Source: Halocaridina rubra (Eukaryota; Arthropoda; Malacostraca; Decapoda; Atyidae). Taken from it: a stretch of 64,000 nt of DNA. Shown here one piece after another: positions 10,024-23,545 of this stretch. Location: positions 1-64,000 of the forward strand of contig JAXCGZ010005753.1 of the NCBI GenBank assembly GCA_037179515.1, in the 5' to 3' direction. Numbering within the stretch: the stretch's first letter is position 1; every line of letters begins with the position of its first letter. Below the pieces are notes generated by a model. It saw only the letters and a program-made list of their open reading frames with translations. It searched no databases and was not told the origin of the DNA. A program made the translations under genes and the position numbers.

Positions 10024-12548
10024 TCCCTCCCAACCAAAACTGAAATATCTCTTATTTCAGTCGAAGCATGGGCTAATTTTCCGGGAGCTCTTGGACATAT
10101 CCTAGCTAACATTAGTTTACAATAGAAATGGGGCCGAATTATTTAAGCTATGTTCTAAGAATTCCTATACAAATTACACAAACATAACATATAGAGAGTA
10201 CCTTTACAGACAACTAGAGCATGCAGGGTCTATGTCCTTGTTGGAAATCTGAAATACAAACATATTCTTATATCTAAAAACAACATAATTCCAGTGTGAA
10301 ACTAATATTAAACATTAATTAAGATCAAAAAGTCAGTTTAAATCAAAACATTAATTCATCTACTTCTCTCGTTTCTTTAAAAGACAAAATTGAGTTAATT
10401 ACAGTAGGATTATGACTCATTTAGAACATTAGCAAACAATTAAGTAGAGTATTAGCATGTATAAACATGTAGAATGCAATAGACTATAACATCAACAGTA
10501 ATTTCTATAAGAGACCTTACCTTCATAAGTTCTATTCCTATCATTATTAGGGGCATTGATTTGTCTTAAAATTAAGCCTTAAAAACTACTCCTGGAACAA
10601 AGCATGTGTTACTTTCATATTATATTACTATTCAGAGACCACTTAACATAAAAACTTAATGAATCTAAAGATTAAATCATAATTCAAATAATAATAATGC
10701 TAAAACAAAACACTAATATTATTTAAGCAGAAAATAACTTATTAATCTTAGTTCACATCATACACTTTATCAATGGCACTTACTCAACACTATATTTAAG
10801 GGAGACTCTGAGTTTGCGCTTAAAATTATCTTAAAGCTAGCAAAGCAAAAAAATAAACATAAAAATAAAAATATTTTGTCTCCTTTTTTTAGCACAAAAG
10901 ACGGTGGGGACATTTTCTTTCCCATTTTTTTTCCGTTCTAATAGGGAGGTAATTTTAATTAACCAATAAGGGATTTTTTTTTTTTTTTTTCCTTTTAAAT
11001 ACCCTTCTTTCTCTTTTCACTAAAGTTCGGACATGTATAGGGATCATTTTTCTTTCTCATTTACGTGGCTTTTAAAGGTATTATTAAAATATTTTAAAAT
11101 ATTTCTGCGTTTCTTTTCCTCTCTTTTTACTACCGTTATGACACGTAGGGGGATCTCCTTGTTTCTGGGATTTCATCAAGATTACCTGGGTTTTTAAAGT
11201 AGTTTAAAATTTTTATTCTTTTAGGACTGTCCTCCCTGTCCAGGACGACTTTCGTTTTCTCTGTCTAGGACGACTTTCGTTTTCTCTGTCCCTTGCTCAT
11301 GAATTCTTGCTAGGTGCGATTCCCCGGTTTCCCTCGGGGATTCTTTCGCTTTCACTCCCCCGCCGTCCTCGCTGCAGGCCCAGGTTTGTTGCCATATCTC
11401 CGTTACTCGGTTAGGCAAAGCAAAAAGGACAAGGACTGGGCCCCATCCCGCGAATCCTTCCAGCCCGGCTTCCTCGTCCCGCCCTCGGCCGATCTTGACT
11501 AAGACCACCACGCAGGAGACCTGCAACGTCACAGCGTTACTCTTCCTGTACGGTCCTCTCACACGTACCTTCGAAGTAGATCGCAGGATGAAAGTTTGAA
11601 CCTATGTCACTACTACAGTTGTAAGAAAGGTTCCCTATGACTTCAGGGTACCAACAATGGCCATACGTTGGTAATCGAGGCTATACTTTGCCTCCCCTGC
11701 AACTGCAAGTGATTGCAATCTCTATTCAATGGGCATTAGGGACTTGTCTGACGGACAAAATCTAAAGACCTTTTAGAACTTGCAGGTCGGGGCTGCCTAG
11801 GAATAGGGTGGTAATGGAAGGTATGTGTCTACACAACTAGATTATTATTCCAAGATACTTAGGACTTAGCAACTGCTACATAGCATTACTCTACTATAAA
11901 TGTCAAAAAGAACAATCATTAAATGCTGAGAAAAGCCACTAAAGAAACATTCTTATTAGCGGTGGCTACAGTAACATCAAGTATGAATTCAGATAAAAGA
12001 TACAAATCATCAAGTTACTGCTGATTTCATTTCACAACTAATAATTAGCAACAGGCCATTGAGAGATAGCAACAATATCAGTCAACATATTAACATTACT
12101 AATAATCACGATCTAAAAATAAGAATAATAAACAATAAAAATAAATATACTAAATCAAAAATATCAATATATATACAGTGGAGACTGGCATTCAGAAGTA
12201 AGAACAGAGTTCTATACTTATATTTCATAGTGATGCTTATTCTAACACAGTCTCCTTTAATATTCAAATTCCTGCTGTCATAATCAATGTATATATATAT
12301 ATAGCATAAGTGGCAACTTGCTGGCTCCACAATTTGTCAATGGGAGTTCTATCTATCCTCTAAACAGTTGCGACATGTGGCAAAAATATTTATGCAATAA
12401 CAGCATGCAACAATCTATTGACTGCAATAAAATGTAGGCACAATTATCGCCTAGCTTCGCTGGAAAAAAACACAAAAAAAACTCAAAGACAGCAACGTTC
12501 TTTTAGCATTGAACGGAGCCTCTGTCAGGCTCAGAGTCGAGTGAAAGG

Positions 12549-12614
<66 letters not shown>

Positions 12615-15101
12615 GGCGACCTTGAAATACGTCATGGCCTCCAGTCTGTGTCAGCTGAGACGGGCCTCTTCCTTTTAACTGGTACTGAAAATAAAAAAGT
12701 GTCGCAGAGTATCTCTAATAATAAAATAAATAAACAAATGAACGTGAACAAACGTTAGCAATGACTATCGATAGAGTCTTACGTTTATTGTCAGAGGGCT
12801 ATTCTTATTTCCTCATTAACAAAACAAAAGCAAAAAGAACTTAGTGTACAACTGCAGAACTGTCGAAGCATAAATCCATTCCTTTCTGTTTAATCCTGAT
12901 AAGGACTCCACTGTAACAGCATACACATCCTTGTCTATAATGACAATCTCTCTCTTTTCATGCTATAAATCAGAGGGTTAAGTCGAAGCACACACACTGA
13001 TGAAATTAAAGCAAAAAAACTAAAATCATATGTGACGGTATCCCTACTACTATCAACAAAAGTACAAATATCCTTTTCTTAATAACTTCTTAAAAAGGAC
13101 TTAAGTGTCATTAATTTTAACTTTAAAACTCAGCAAATAATCTCTAATAATCTCAATTATCTTTAATTAGCCCGATTGTAATCTAAAATTCATGAAAATG
13201 CTAGGGATTAACCATGGTTCTCTCTAGATAATCTTTTCAGAATCCTTTAAGTAAGATTTTAAAGATTTCTTCAATACAAAAAGAACTATAACAAAAACGG
13301 GTATCTAAGAATATAAAAAGTCTATCTCTGTGTATGCAATAATAAAAACAAAAAGTATATTTCATTATCAACAGTAAGGAATGCATTTTGCTTAAACTTC
13401 AAAATCTCGTACGGAGTTGTACATAAACAATTCAAACATAAAATATATATTTTCTTTTACTATCTCGAATTTGACTTATATCTGCTCTCTCAAATACGGG
13501 ATACAGCTGTGTAACATTCTTGTTGTCATTTCGTGTCAGCTCTCACTCTATGACCAAGCCGAAATAATTTTGATAAAACATTATCATGGCTAAAACTCGC
13601 AAAGTTTTACTTTATCAATCTAACATATCTCTTCAGACAAATAATGTATGTACTGCAGCTAGCAAAGAAAATAAAGAATCATTCATAGATTCACGTCCTT
13701 TATCACGTAACATCTATCTTGGAATCTCTCGGAAATCGAATAATAATCTCAATGGCGGAGTAGGGGACAAAACAAAAATAAAACAAACTCGGCATTTCAA
13801 CCATATCTGGGCAGGTGGAGAATTACCTTCTCATCCATATCCCTCACTAGATATTGCAACAGCGCATCACCTCCCATAAATACACTCTGATATGGCATGC
13901 AGAAGGACCTGGCGGAGCAGGGGAACGATCCTCGCAGACTCCCCAATCATGCTTCCTAACGGTGCTTTTCCGCGATTTCACCCCCTAGAGCAACCCCCCC
14001 ATTATACCCCCAGTCATTCACACTCATTCGCTATATCACTTTCAAGACAATCATCCCCTTTCTGTAAAATTCCCTTTTATTTACAACGCGTTGGTTTTCC
14101 TTTCCCTTATCTCTCTGAAGGAGATTAAAGGTGAAATCTCGGCTGAGCCGTGCGGTCACAGACTTCCTCACCAGTCCTAAGTCCCATTCTAACGAACAAA
14201 CAAACATTCTACTCCCTTGAAGCTACGTTTGGGTGACACTGAAAAACCGTCCCTATTCTAGGACAGCACAACTACTCTAATTTACTCTTACTTTCACCTG
14301 CATAGCGTGAAATTAAAAAAACTCATCTCTAACTAATATCACGAAAATTTCTTATTCTTCAAAAAGAACATGCCACACACGTATCGTAATATTAATTCCC
14401 CATCATCATAACACAAAAAGAACGATCTGTCGTTTATGTCTTTCTTTCGCTAAAACATTCCTCCCCCGGAGAAAAAAACAAACAAAAAAAGAAAGAACCT
14501 TGAAAACAGGTGCAATCTTAACACTCGATTTCTTACGCTTTAAGAAATTAATATAAAAATGATTTTACACGTACTTTAAAATATCAAAGCTCAGTACAAT
14601 TACTACAGATTTACAATAACGAGGTTGGGAGATCGAATGGTCACTTCCGCATTCCTTTCTCGAAAACCACACGTGTTCTAAGTAAAACCTTAAAAGCAGA
14701 TTCAAGTATATTACTCACTGTAATTCTTACACTTAAGAAATTAATATACTGTAACAGTGATTCACGGAATTTTTTCAATTAAAAATCGATACATTCGCGT
14801 TCTTAAAATTCAATCTAAGCATTAATACAAATAAATGGAACGCACTTCCAACGCAAATTCTTTATATTACTCAAATTATAACAAAAAACGGAGTTTATTA
14901 CTGCTTATAGCTATTAGTACAAATTATCCATGTTAGTAATGGGTACAGAAATTCTACTTTTATCAACTTATTAAGCGCCACACCCCTTATGAGTGGGTTG
15001 GCTGAGTCAAAGCATAACTACAAGATAAGATGGCGGCGTCCACCGACCTCAATTTCTTTTGCTAATTGTCCCATTACTCACTGGATACAGATCACAAGTA
15101 C
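10024..15101. other. Internal region of the LTR element without pol
   Basis: Five kilobases of AT-rich DNA with no long frame on either strand. It holds a 23-bp duplication near 11235-11290 (GGACGACTTTCGTTTTCTCT twice), a GA microsatellite at 12550-12611, and a poly-T run near 10975. A GC-rich island at 11221-11580 has a 113-codon minus-strand frame that resembles nothing I know. No conserved protease, reverse transcriptase or integrase motifs were seen on the minus strand. Confidence 0.6.
12550..12611. repeat. (GA)n microsatellite
   Basis: About 31 perfect GA dinucleotide repeats inside the LTR element. Confidence 0.95.
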
Positions 15102-15755
15102 TTAGCTTATTTTAAGGAGGTGGTCCTGAAAAACTTCATGGCAGAAGGCAAGGAAGGAGAGGGTTCTCCTTCTTCTCTTCGAGTAAAATCGACGAATCGC
15201 CGTCTTCTTGGTCGGATCCGGCAACTTATACCTCTTGTAATGGGCATTTTCACTCAATGCTCCGGTCACACTTCGGCTTACTAAGAAATATCTTAGAAAT
15301 AGTTCCTTCAAAGTTTTATAATATTCTCTATTTGAGCACTCGTCACTTCTCATCCGCAGACCCAAGTATTTCAGGAAGTCGGTCGCGGGAATTATGGACG
15401 GACATTCACGGTCTTTTACATTTGCGCCGTCGAGGTATAAAAGTGAATTTTTGACTCGAGGCGTCTTTACAACCAGGGCACAGGGTGGGGGCTGGGCCTG
15501 CTGCGTTCCCTGTGTCACCACGGGGTTCGGAGCGGCCGGCTGTTCGTCGATGTTTGAGGCGTCGGTTTCACTGTCGGCGTCGGCCAAGTTCCTTCTCGAC
15601 GGAGCGGCGTCGGCGCGTGCTTGTAGGCGCCGCACTTGCTCCTCCAGTTCGAGAATTCTCCGGTGTTTGGCCTCGTCACTCATTTCTTGAATTGGGAGAT
15701 GTTGGATTTCTGCTTTTGCCATTCTTATTTTCTCTGCACGGGTCTGCACTGGCAT
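15102..15755 (-). CDS. Gag-like leader ORF of the LTR element
   Basis: A 217-codon frame whose ATG (15755) lies about 95 nt inside the 5' LTR, where gag begins in LTR retrotransposons. It starts MPVQTRAEKIRMAKAE, has a short charged helix (RRILELEEQVRRLQARADAA), a Pro/Gln-rich linker, and a basic C-terminal part (KKTAIRRFYSKRRRRTLSF). There is no zinc knuckle and no capsid motif that I can name. A 44-nt poly-A run (minus strand, 15775-15818) separates it from the putative primer-binding site. I call it gag-like from position and the N-terminal pattern only. It could be a recombined or captured sequence. Confidence 0.45.
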   Translation of the reverse strand: MPVQTRAEKIRMAKAEIQHLPIQEMSDEAKHRRILELEEQVRRLQARADAAPSRRNLADADSETDASNIDEQPAAPNPVVTQGTQQAQPPPCALVVKTPRVKNSLLYLDGANVKDRECPSIIPATDFLKYLGLRMRSDECSNREYYKTLKELFLRYFLVSRSVTGALSENAHYKRYKLPDPTKKTAIRRFYSKRRRRTLSFLAFCHEVFQDHLLKIS

Positions 15756-15773
15756 TCACCTGTCTCTTCGTAT

Positions 15774-15774
<1 letters not shown>

Positions 15775-15818
<44 letters not shown>
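15775..15818. repeat. Poly-T tract (44 bp)
   Basis: An uninterrupted T run between the right LTR and the gag-like ORF (poly-A in element orientation). Confidence 0.95.
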
Positions 15819-15835
15819 CCTCGTGAAGATCCGTA

Positions 15836-15850
15836 CCGCACTGCCACCAC
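15836..15850 (-). promoter_or_regulatory. Putative primer-binding site of the LTR element
   Basis: Read on the minus strand, the sequence next to the LTR end (…TTTATGTCA) is GTGGTGGCAGTGCGG. TGG followed by a G-rich stretch is what pairing with a tRNA 3' CCA end requires. I cannot name the tRNA. Confidence 0.45.
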
Positions 15851-16773
<923 letters not shown>

Positions 16774-17225
16774 GTTGTCCATAAATGATACGTCTAGTGC
16801 TATGTGTAAAAAGCCATAAAATGCCTGAAAACTTATTTGAAGTTTTGTTACTTTAAAACAGAGGTGTGCAACCTTTTTTCCCAAAGGGCCACTAGTCACG
16901 ACTCTGTTGGTATGGAGGGCCACATAACCTTACTATTTCATGCCTTTTACTACAATCGAAGACATATTATGTGAGATTATACTAATAAAGATAGATAATT
17001 AGTTTGTTACTGATTTTATTTAAATTGGGATCACAAAAATAAGAATTGTCTGAAACAAAAGTATTTTCCTTACTATAAATGAGCAAATGAAAGGCTACCG
17101 TACCTTATTATTATAATGTACAAACATAAATAATTACTTATTATTGGTTAACTGGGATCATTAACATAAGAATTATCAAACACGGACATTTTCCTAATCA
17201 TTAATGAGCAAATAAAAGGCTACCC

Positions 17226-18312
17226 TAGTGAGATGGTTGATGTTGCATTTGGGACACCAACTCATGAATATCAGGCTGTATGGATGATGTAGCTACACGC
17301 AGGGTACATTCCAAATGTTCATAAGTAAGTAAAGACCTATGCTTGTTTTTAACTAGATTCATTTTTTAAATAAGCTGCTCACATACATATGTGCTACCAA
17401 ACACTGCCATCATTTTCCTTGCATGAGCAGAGAGTTTTGGATACACTGTTACTGATACATGCTTCTTATAAAACTGGTATACTGAACTATCATCAAACTT
17501 CTTTCTTAGTTCATCATTGCACTGTAGTTCAAAAATTTCCATCTGTATGTCCTCGGGAATTGCTGTCACATCCACAGAAAAAGGAGAAGCAAAGACTTTA
17601 ATGGCTTGTGAATGTTTCTTGAGGTCACCAAATCTTTCTGAAAATTCCTCTCGTAAGACTGCCAATTTATCACCATACTTCTGATACTGAGGGTTGCTAG
17701 TGTCATGGTTTTTCAGTGTAGGAAAGTGGGCTGGGTTTTGGTTTCTGATTTGTGACTCCCACAGATGCAGTTTTATCTGGAAGCCTTTGATCAGTGAGAA
17801 CATCTCTTTTATTAGCTGATCTTTTCCTTGAAGTCTAACATTCAGTGCACTAAGATGATCAGTTATATCTGCTAAAAATGCTAAGTCACATCTCCATTCC
17901 TTATCTCTCAATTCAGGGATAGCATTACCTTTCATATCTAAGAACAGCGCAATTTCTTCCAAAAGGTCATATGCTGTCTTCAACATTCCTGCTTTGCTTA
18001 GCCACCCTACCTCACAAAAATACTTCACATCACTGTACTCTGCATCAATGTTTGCCATTAACTGCTGAAACTCGCGGTGATTTAGACCTCTTGACCTAAT
18101 GAAATTGATAGCTTTCACGAGAATATTAGTCACATGATGAAAGTTTATTGTCTTCGCACATAAAGCTTCCTGGTGTATGATACAATGCAGGACAATAAGT
18201 GAACCGAAGTCAATATTTTGAGACCCCATTCTAGTCTTCATTGTTCAGTCCATTTCTCTTGAAAACTCCGGTTTTCATCTGAAATCTTGCGTTTTTTATT
18301 CGTAGAAGCAAT
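17226..18312 (-). pseudogene. hAT transposase remnant (ZBED/GTF2IRD2-like)
   Basis: A short N-terminal piece (18243-18312) reads ASTNKKRKISDENRSFQEKW, the usual start of this transposase group, with ATT at the expected ATG. A deletion then removes the BED zinc finger and the first half of the catalytic region. The frame resumes as a 291-codon block (17366-18241) with LHCIIHQEALCAKTINF, FIRSRGLNHREFQQLM and FCEVGWLSKAGML, and the C-terminal dimerisation part MMAVFGSTYVCEQ. A frame shift at ~17366 moves the last ~45 codons (LVKNKHRSLLTYEHLE) out of frame. Family assignment rests on these recognisable blocks. It cannot encode an active enzyme. Confidence 0.85.
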
Positions 18313-18378
18313 TATTAGTGCAATAAGATCTCTCCTGCTGAGCAAAATATATAATAGGAAAAAGTTAACTTTAAATTA

Positions 18379-18673
18379 AAGACTAACTCTAATTAAGTTG
18401 TTTATGTTACAGTTTTGTGATTGGCTTTAGAAAACTTGCAAGCAAAACATTTTGAGAATTATATATTTCTGCTGAAAATGTGGTATTATTTATATTGCAA
18501 TCTATTACATTTTTCTTAATTAAAGGCTTTAATTAAGAATAATGTAATAGATTGCAATATAATTAGTACCAAATTTCAGCAGAAATATATAATTCTCAAA
18601 ATGTTTTGCTTGCAAGTTTTCTAAAGCCAATCACAAAACTGCAACATGAACACCTTAGTTAGAGTTAGACTTA
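18379..18673. repeat. Large near-perfect palindrome inside the hAT element
   Basis: Two ~147-bp arms meet at 18526 with essentially no loop (CTTAATTAAAG | G | CTTTAATTAAG). Arms pair along their length, e.g. TTGTGATTGGCTTTAGAAAA at ~18415 with its complement at ~18625, with scattered mismatches. A transcript would fold to a long hairpin. It sits between the transposase start and the right terminus. Confidence 0.9.
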
Positions 18674-18926
18674 GAATACCGGTAATCACAAATCAACCAC
18701 AACAAATGAAGCACACTGATTTCACCACTTGAGTCTGAGATAAACTGAGAACTATACTAATTCCTGTACGGCTGTACTGCAAAGCATAGCAGAGAGTGTA
18801 AAAAGTGTAAACATCCAACCTTAAAAATAATTATCGTTTCGGTGTTTACAGTGATCTTAAAAGGGGTTACTGATAACGATGACCCCCTCGTACCATCGGT
18901 TTTTGAGGAAGGGTTGTTGATGAAAA

Positions 18927-18930
<4 letters not shown>

Positions 18931-19014
<84 letters not shown>
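18931..19014. repeat. (GA)n microsatellite
   Basis: About 42 GA repeats within the hAT right arm. A short CT run follows near 19041. Confidence 0.95.
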
Positions 19015-19016
<2 letters not shown>

Positions 19017-19310
19017 GTTGGAATATTCAGTTCGAGGCGCGCTCTCTCTCTCTCTCTCTCTGAGGGCCGCACTTATTTATTTTTAGGAGAAAGGGCCGCA
19101 ATGAAAGCCTTTGAGGGCCGCATGCGGCCCTTGGGCCGCAGGTTGCACACCCCTGCTTTAAAATTTCGATGTATCAGTAGCCACTCATGGCAATATCATA
19201 AGCATTACCGAGATATCAAAGTTTCAAAACTAGTTTTCTGGCATTTTGTAGCTCTTGTTCTTAGCCGCGTGTAGTTCTAGAATCCTTCTGATACTGAGCA
19301 AATTTAATCA

Positions 19311-21050
19311 TTATTACCCTGACCGGGACTTGAACCTACGACACATAATTACTGTGCCAAGGTGCTACCAACTACACCACAGAAGGTCTAAAAGGGAAAC
19401 TAAACTTACAGCTATATCTGCTATACTATGAATTAATGCATTCTTTCTGAATGCCACTCTGTTCATATTACAGTTTCCCCCAACCTCACTCGTTGCTTCG
19501 TTTTCACATTTATTTCAAATCTCATTCTCATTTGGGACCAACAATAATCAAATAAGCACATTACCATATGTGAAAACATGAATAATTTTTGCACCAACCT
19601 GAACTTAAACCTAGCACACATAATTACTGTGCCAAGGCGCTACTAGCTACACCACATAAGGTCTAAAAGGGCAAAAATTATTCATGTTTTCACATATGGT
19701 AAAGTGCTTAGTTGATTATTGCTGGTCCCAAATGAAAATGAAATTTGAATAAAATGCAAAAACGAAGCCAGAGTTATTTTGGGGGAAACTGTAATATGAA
19801 CAGAGTGGCATTCAGATAGAATGCATTCATTCTTAGTATAGCAGATATACTGTAAGGTTAGTTTCCCTTTTAGACCTTCTGTGGTGTAGTTGGTAGCACC
19901 TTGGCATAGTAATTATGTGTTCTAGGTTCAAGTCCCAGTCGGGGTAAAAATTATTCATGTTTTCACATATGGTAATGTGCCTATTTGATTATTGTTGGTC
20001 TGAAATGAGATTGAGATTTGAATTAAATGTGAAAAGGAAGTCACGAATGAGGTTGGGGGAAACTGTAAAATGAACAGAGTGGCATTCAGATAGAATGTGT
20101 TCATCCTAGTATAGCAGATATAGCTGTATGGTTAGTTTCTCTTTTAGACTTTCTGTGATTTAGCTGGTAGCGGTTTGGCACAGTAATTATGTGTCCTAGG
20201 TTCAAGTACCAGTCGGGGTAAAATTTTTTCATGTTTTCACATATGGTAATGTGCTTAGTTGATTATTGTTGGTCCCAAATGAAATTGAGATTTGAATTAA
20301 ATATGAAAATGAGGCTGGGGGAAACTGTAATATGAACAGAGTGGCATTCAGAGAGAATGAGTTCAATCCTAGTATAGCAAATATAGCTGGAAGATTAGTT
20401 TCCCTTTTAGACCCTCTGTGGTGTAGTTGGTAGCACCTTGGCATAGTATGTGTCCTAGGTTCAAGTCGCAGTCGGGGTAAAAATTATTCATGTTTTCACA
20501 TATGGTAATGTGCTTATTTGATTATTGTTGGTGTGAAATGAGATTGAAATATTAATATAACGCGAAAACGAAGCTACGTGTGAGTTTGGGGAAAACTGTA
20601 ATATGAAGAGAGTGGCATGCAGATAGAATGTGTTCATTCCTAGTAGAGCAGATATAGCTGTAAGGTTAGTTTCCCTTTTATACCTTCTGTGGTTTAGTTG
20701 GTAGCGCTTTGGCACAGTAATTATGCGTCCTAGGTTCAAGTCCCGGTGGGTGTATAAATTATTCATGTTTTCACATATGGTAATGTGCTTATTTGATTAG
20801 AGTTGGTCCCAAATGAGATTGAGATTTGAATTCAATGCAAAAACAAATCCAAGAGTGAGGTTGGGGGAAACTGTAATATGAAGAGAGTGGCATTCAGATA
20901 GAATGCATTCATTCCTAGTACTGAAGATATAGCGGTAATGTTAGTTTCCCCTTTAGACCTTCTGTGGAGTAGATGGTAGCGCATTGGCATAATGATTGTG
21001 TCCTAGGTTCAAGTCCCGGTCGATGTAAATATTGATGATTCCACATATGG
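19311..21050. repeat. Array of ~272-bp tRNA-like units, two inverted and five direct
   Basis: tRNA-like segments of ~73 bp lie at 19316-19388 and 19592-19663 (minus) and at 19873-19945, 20147-20219, 20410-20478, 20681-20753 and 20956-21026 (plus). Each has an A-box-like GTGTAGTTGGTAGC and a B-box-like GGTTCAAGTCCC. The ~200-bp body that follows carries ATTCATGTTTTCACATATGG, GGGGGAAACTGTAATATGAA and GTGGCATTCAGA. The polarity switches near 19670, so the first two units are the reverse complement of the rest. Acceptor stems pair poorly. This is a tRNA-derived repeat family, possibly SINE-like, and not a cluster of working tRNA genes. Lone copies are at 9165 and 60473. Confidence 0.8.
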
Positions 21051-21548
21051 TTATATACTTATTTGATTAATAATTACATATTTTATAAGGGCATCGCCAT
21101 CACAGGTCAACCCTCTTAAGAAATTTTCTTACCACAAAACAACTGGACGATAATCGGGACAAATCCATTGAGGAATATATTTTGTAATATGAAAGAAACG
21201 AGATAGTTATTCTATGTTAAATCTTCCAACTATCTAATTCTAGATAAAAATTATTTAGTAATTTAGCTATGAAGTAATAGTTTGTTATAGTTTTACGTAA
21301 TACATAATATGAGAACCTAAACGGACATTATCGACATAATAATTAGAAAGTTATGCGAGGTGATAAAGATTATGCTCGCGTTACCGGAAATAAGGTTGGT
21401 TATTTTTTAATCTGTCAACATTTATAACATACACGAGAAGTGTATTCTAATGCTGATAAATGGTTAATATACTTGATTTAGATGTTGGTTACCATTCGTT
21501 TTATGCACCCCTTATATTGCCTATTATATAAATTTGCGTTACTACCGA

Positions 21549-21622
21549 TCAGGAGACGGGAAGATACGAGCTTTGGGCTCTTTCCCGTAAACACAATTAG
21601 GTAATCAATTAGGTAATCACAT
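21549..21622 (+). mobile_element. CR1 3' tail fragment
   Basis: It carries GGAGACGGGAAGATACGAGC and the CACAATTAGGTAATC tail with a partial repeat. These are the last ~74 bp of a severely 5'-truncated CR1 insertion. Confidence 0.9.
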
Positions 21623-22159
21623 AAATTAACTTGTTAAGGTACGCAAAGCTTCAAATTTGAGTTAGGTTACGTTAGCCGCGTTTTCCCAGTGTTTTGGAAT
21701 CTCTTAAGGTTCCAGCTCTATTTTCCAAATAATGATGATTGTAAGGCTAACCGAAGTATCGTATTAATATATCTCAATCATTTTCTCGGTATTATATCAC
21801 TAGTTAGTCTACGCTTATTGATGGTTATATTCGAAATCCAAAGAGATATATCAGTATAATATTACCACTAATTTTAGCCAAACCATCTTGGATAAGTATT
21901 ACCAGTATTACAGTGCTATGCAATTTATTTTGGGGTATCCTTTACGCCCTACAAAAAGATTAAACTATTAAGTCCAAAATCGTTCAATCGAGAAATGTGT
22001 AAAACATAAAAAATAACACACTGTAAAGAAATTATGTATTGAGTATTCTATGCAAAATATTCTTAGAAACTGTACCAAAATCTATCAATTTGTAATAATT
22101 TCATATAAGATTAAATTTTGTTGTAGCTCTAAAGCAGGAATTTACTGACTACTCTAGAC

Positions 22160-22466
22160 AGATATGATCATTATAATAAGTTTATACCTATATTGCGAAT
22201 CCCTGGAGTTCACTCGATGCCTTCACTCTTCCCCCTCCAACCCAATCCAATCCTATTCATTCATTCAGAGAATGCGGCATTCATTTGCATTTTTTTTATG
22301 CAACTAAGTATCTATGATCATTATAATAATTTTATGATACCTACATTGCGAATCCCTGGAGTTCACTCGGTGCCTTCACTCTTCTTCCCCCTCCAACTCA
22401 ATCCAATCCTATTCATTCATTCAGAGTTTGCGGCATTCGCTTGCAAGTTTTATGCAACTATCTAGG
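22160..22466. repeat. Tandem duplication of ~152 bp
   Basis: Two direct copies share GATCATTATAATAA, TTGCGAATCCCTGGAGTTCA and CCTATTCATTCATTCAGAG and differ by scattered substitutions and small indels. Confidence 0.85.
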
Positions 22467-22844
22467 TGTTAAATTAACCATCCCATTTCAGATTAATAAT
22501 TATACTGAAACTAATACTCTTCATGAACTGGCAACGAAAATAGTTACATTAATGGTAAAATCTTAATATGCAGCTCAGGGTAATATATGAATTATGATAT
22601 TAAGGTGAACTCGTCAAACTATCAGTTGTAGCCGTAATGTGAATGTTAGCACTCTAGTGTTCATATATACCGCGGAACATCATTAAAGGTATTCAGGATA
22701 AAATAATTTAGTGTATTTGGAGTGCTCGTCTGCTAAATGTGGGACGTTGCTAGATGAAAGAAGTGGGGAAACCAGATGTTGAGATAAATACTTTTTATAA
22801 CAATATGATCTATGAGTCACTATTAGTCCCTATTTTGGATTGGG

Positions 22845-22960
22845 CACATACGGATTGAAGCTTGGGAACTGAGGCTTAATGCCCTTCCTATCACCCTGCT
22901 GTGGGCTCAAAAGTGAGTCATCACCTTCCGAGCTCTCTACTGCTCGAGTGCCCATGGAAA
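22845..22960 (+). repeat. Dispersed repeat, copy 1
   Basis: It matches 43970-44080 (same strand) in GGGCACATA, GGATTGAAG, CTT(A/G)ATGCCCTTCCTATC and TGGGCTCAAA. A weaker echo is at ~23675. No element type is assigned. Confidence 0.6.
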
Positions 22961-23384
22961 GATTTTGACGAGGTACATTTTCATCATTAAAGAGGTTTCA
23001 AAAGTTAATTTAACGACGACTAACTAAGATCCTTTGAATTAAAACGCTTGAGTTTATAACTGGTAAGAATATTAAATACTAACTCCAATGCATGAATTGA
23101 ATGATGAGAATAATATCTTTAAAACATTCTTAAATTGGGCAAGGGTCTATTTTGACCCTAGCTGAGTTTTTTTTTTTTTTTATAGCTTTAAGCTCCAGCC
23201 TAAATACAAACAAGCTCAAACTCATTATTGAATCATACCGCTATTAATACTAATCATATTCTTAGTATTATTTATCATATAAGTAGCAAAATAAAGCAAA
23301 TTATAATTAATCAGAGTCTTTAACATTAACAATGTCTTTAAATTCAAGTAAATTTTTAATCAAAATCTACAGTCATTAAAAACC

Positions 23385-23545
23385 CACCATCAATCCTCTC
23401 AGTCTTCCTTATATTGTAACACTCAAGAAAAATTGCAACTGCTTGTATATTCATTAGTCTTTCTTGATATTTCCCCATTATATCTGCCGTACTGTCGTGC
23501 ATCCCATCCTTTCATTCTACTGACTAACAAGTTATATCCTATCTT
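23385..23545 (-). pseudogene. Decayed CR1 endonuclease fragment
   Basis: It aligns with the CR1 endonuclease start (compare ATATCTGCC(T/G)TACTGT and TTCATTCTACTG with 4700-4745) at roughly three-quarters identity. It is isolated from other CR1 parts. Confidence 0.6.

Larger units (their letters stand above)
16859..19155 (-). mobile_element. hAT transposon, internally deleted
   Basis: The element is flanked by the exact 8-bp duplication CTTTAAAA (16851-16858 and 19156-19163), the size made by hAT transposases. Ends are CAGAGGTGTGCAACC on the left and, on the reverse strand, CAGGGGTGTGCAACC on the right, followed by GGCC-rich subterminal sequence with AGGGCCRC repeats. It holds a decayed transposase gene (17226-18312), a 295-bp palindrome and a GA microsatellite. 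Confidence 0.9.

Noticed and set aside
19873..19945. Functional tRNA gene
   Set aside because: A and B boxes are present but the acceptor stem does not pair, position 37 is not a purine in the best fold, and the core is part of a ~272-bp repeat found elsewhere.
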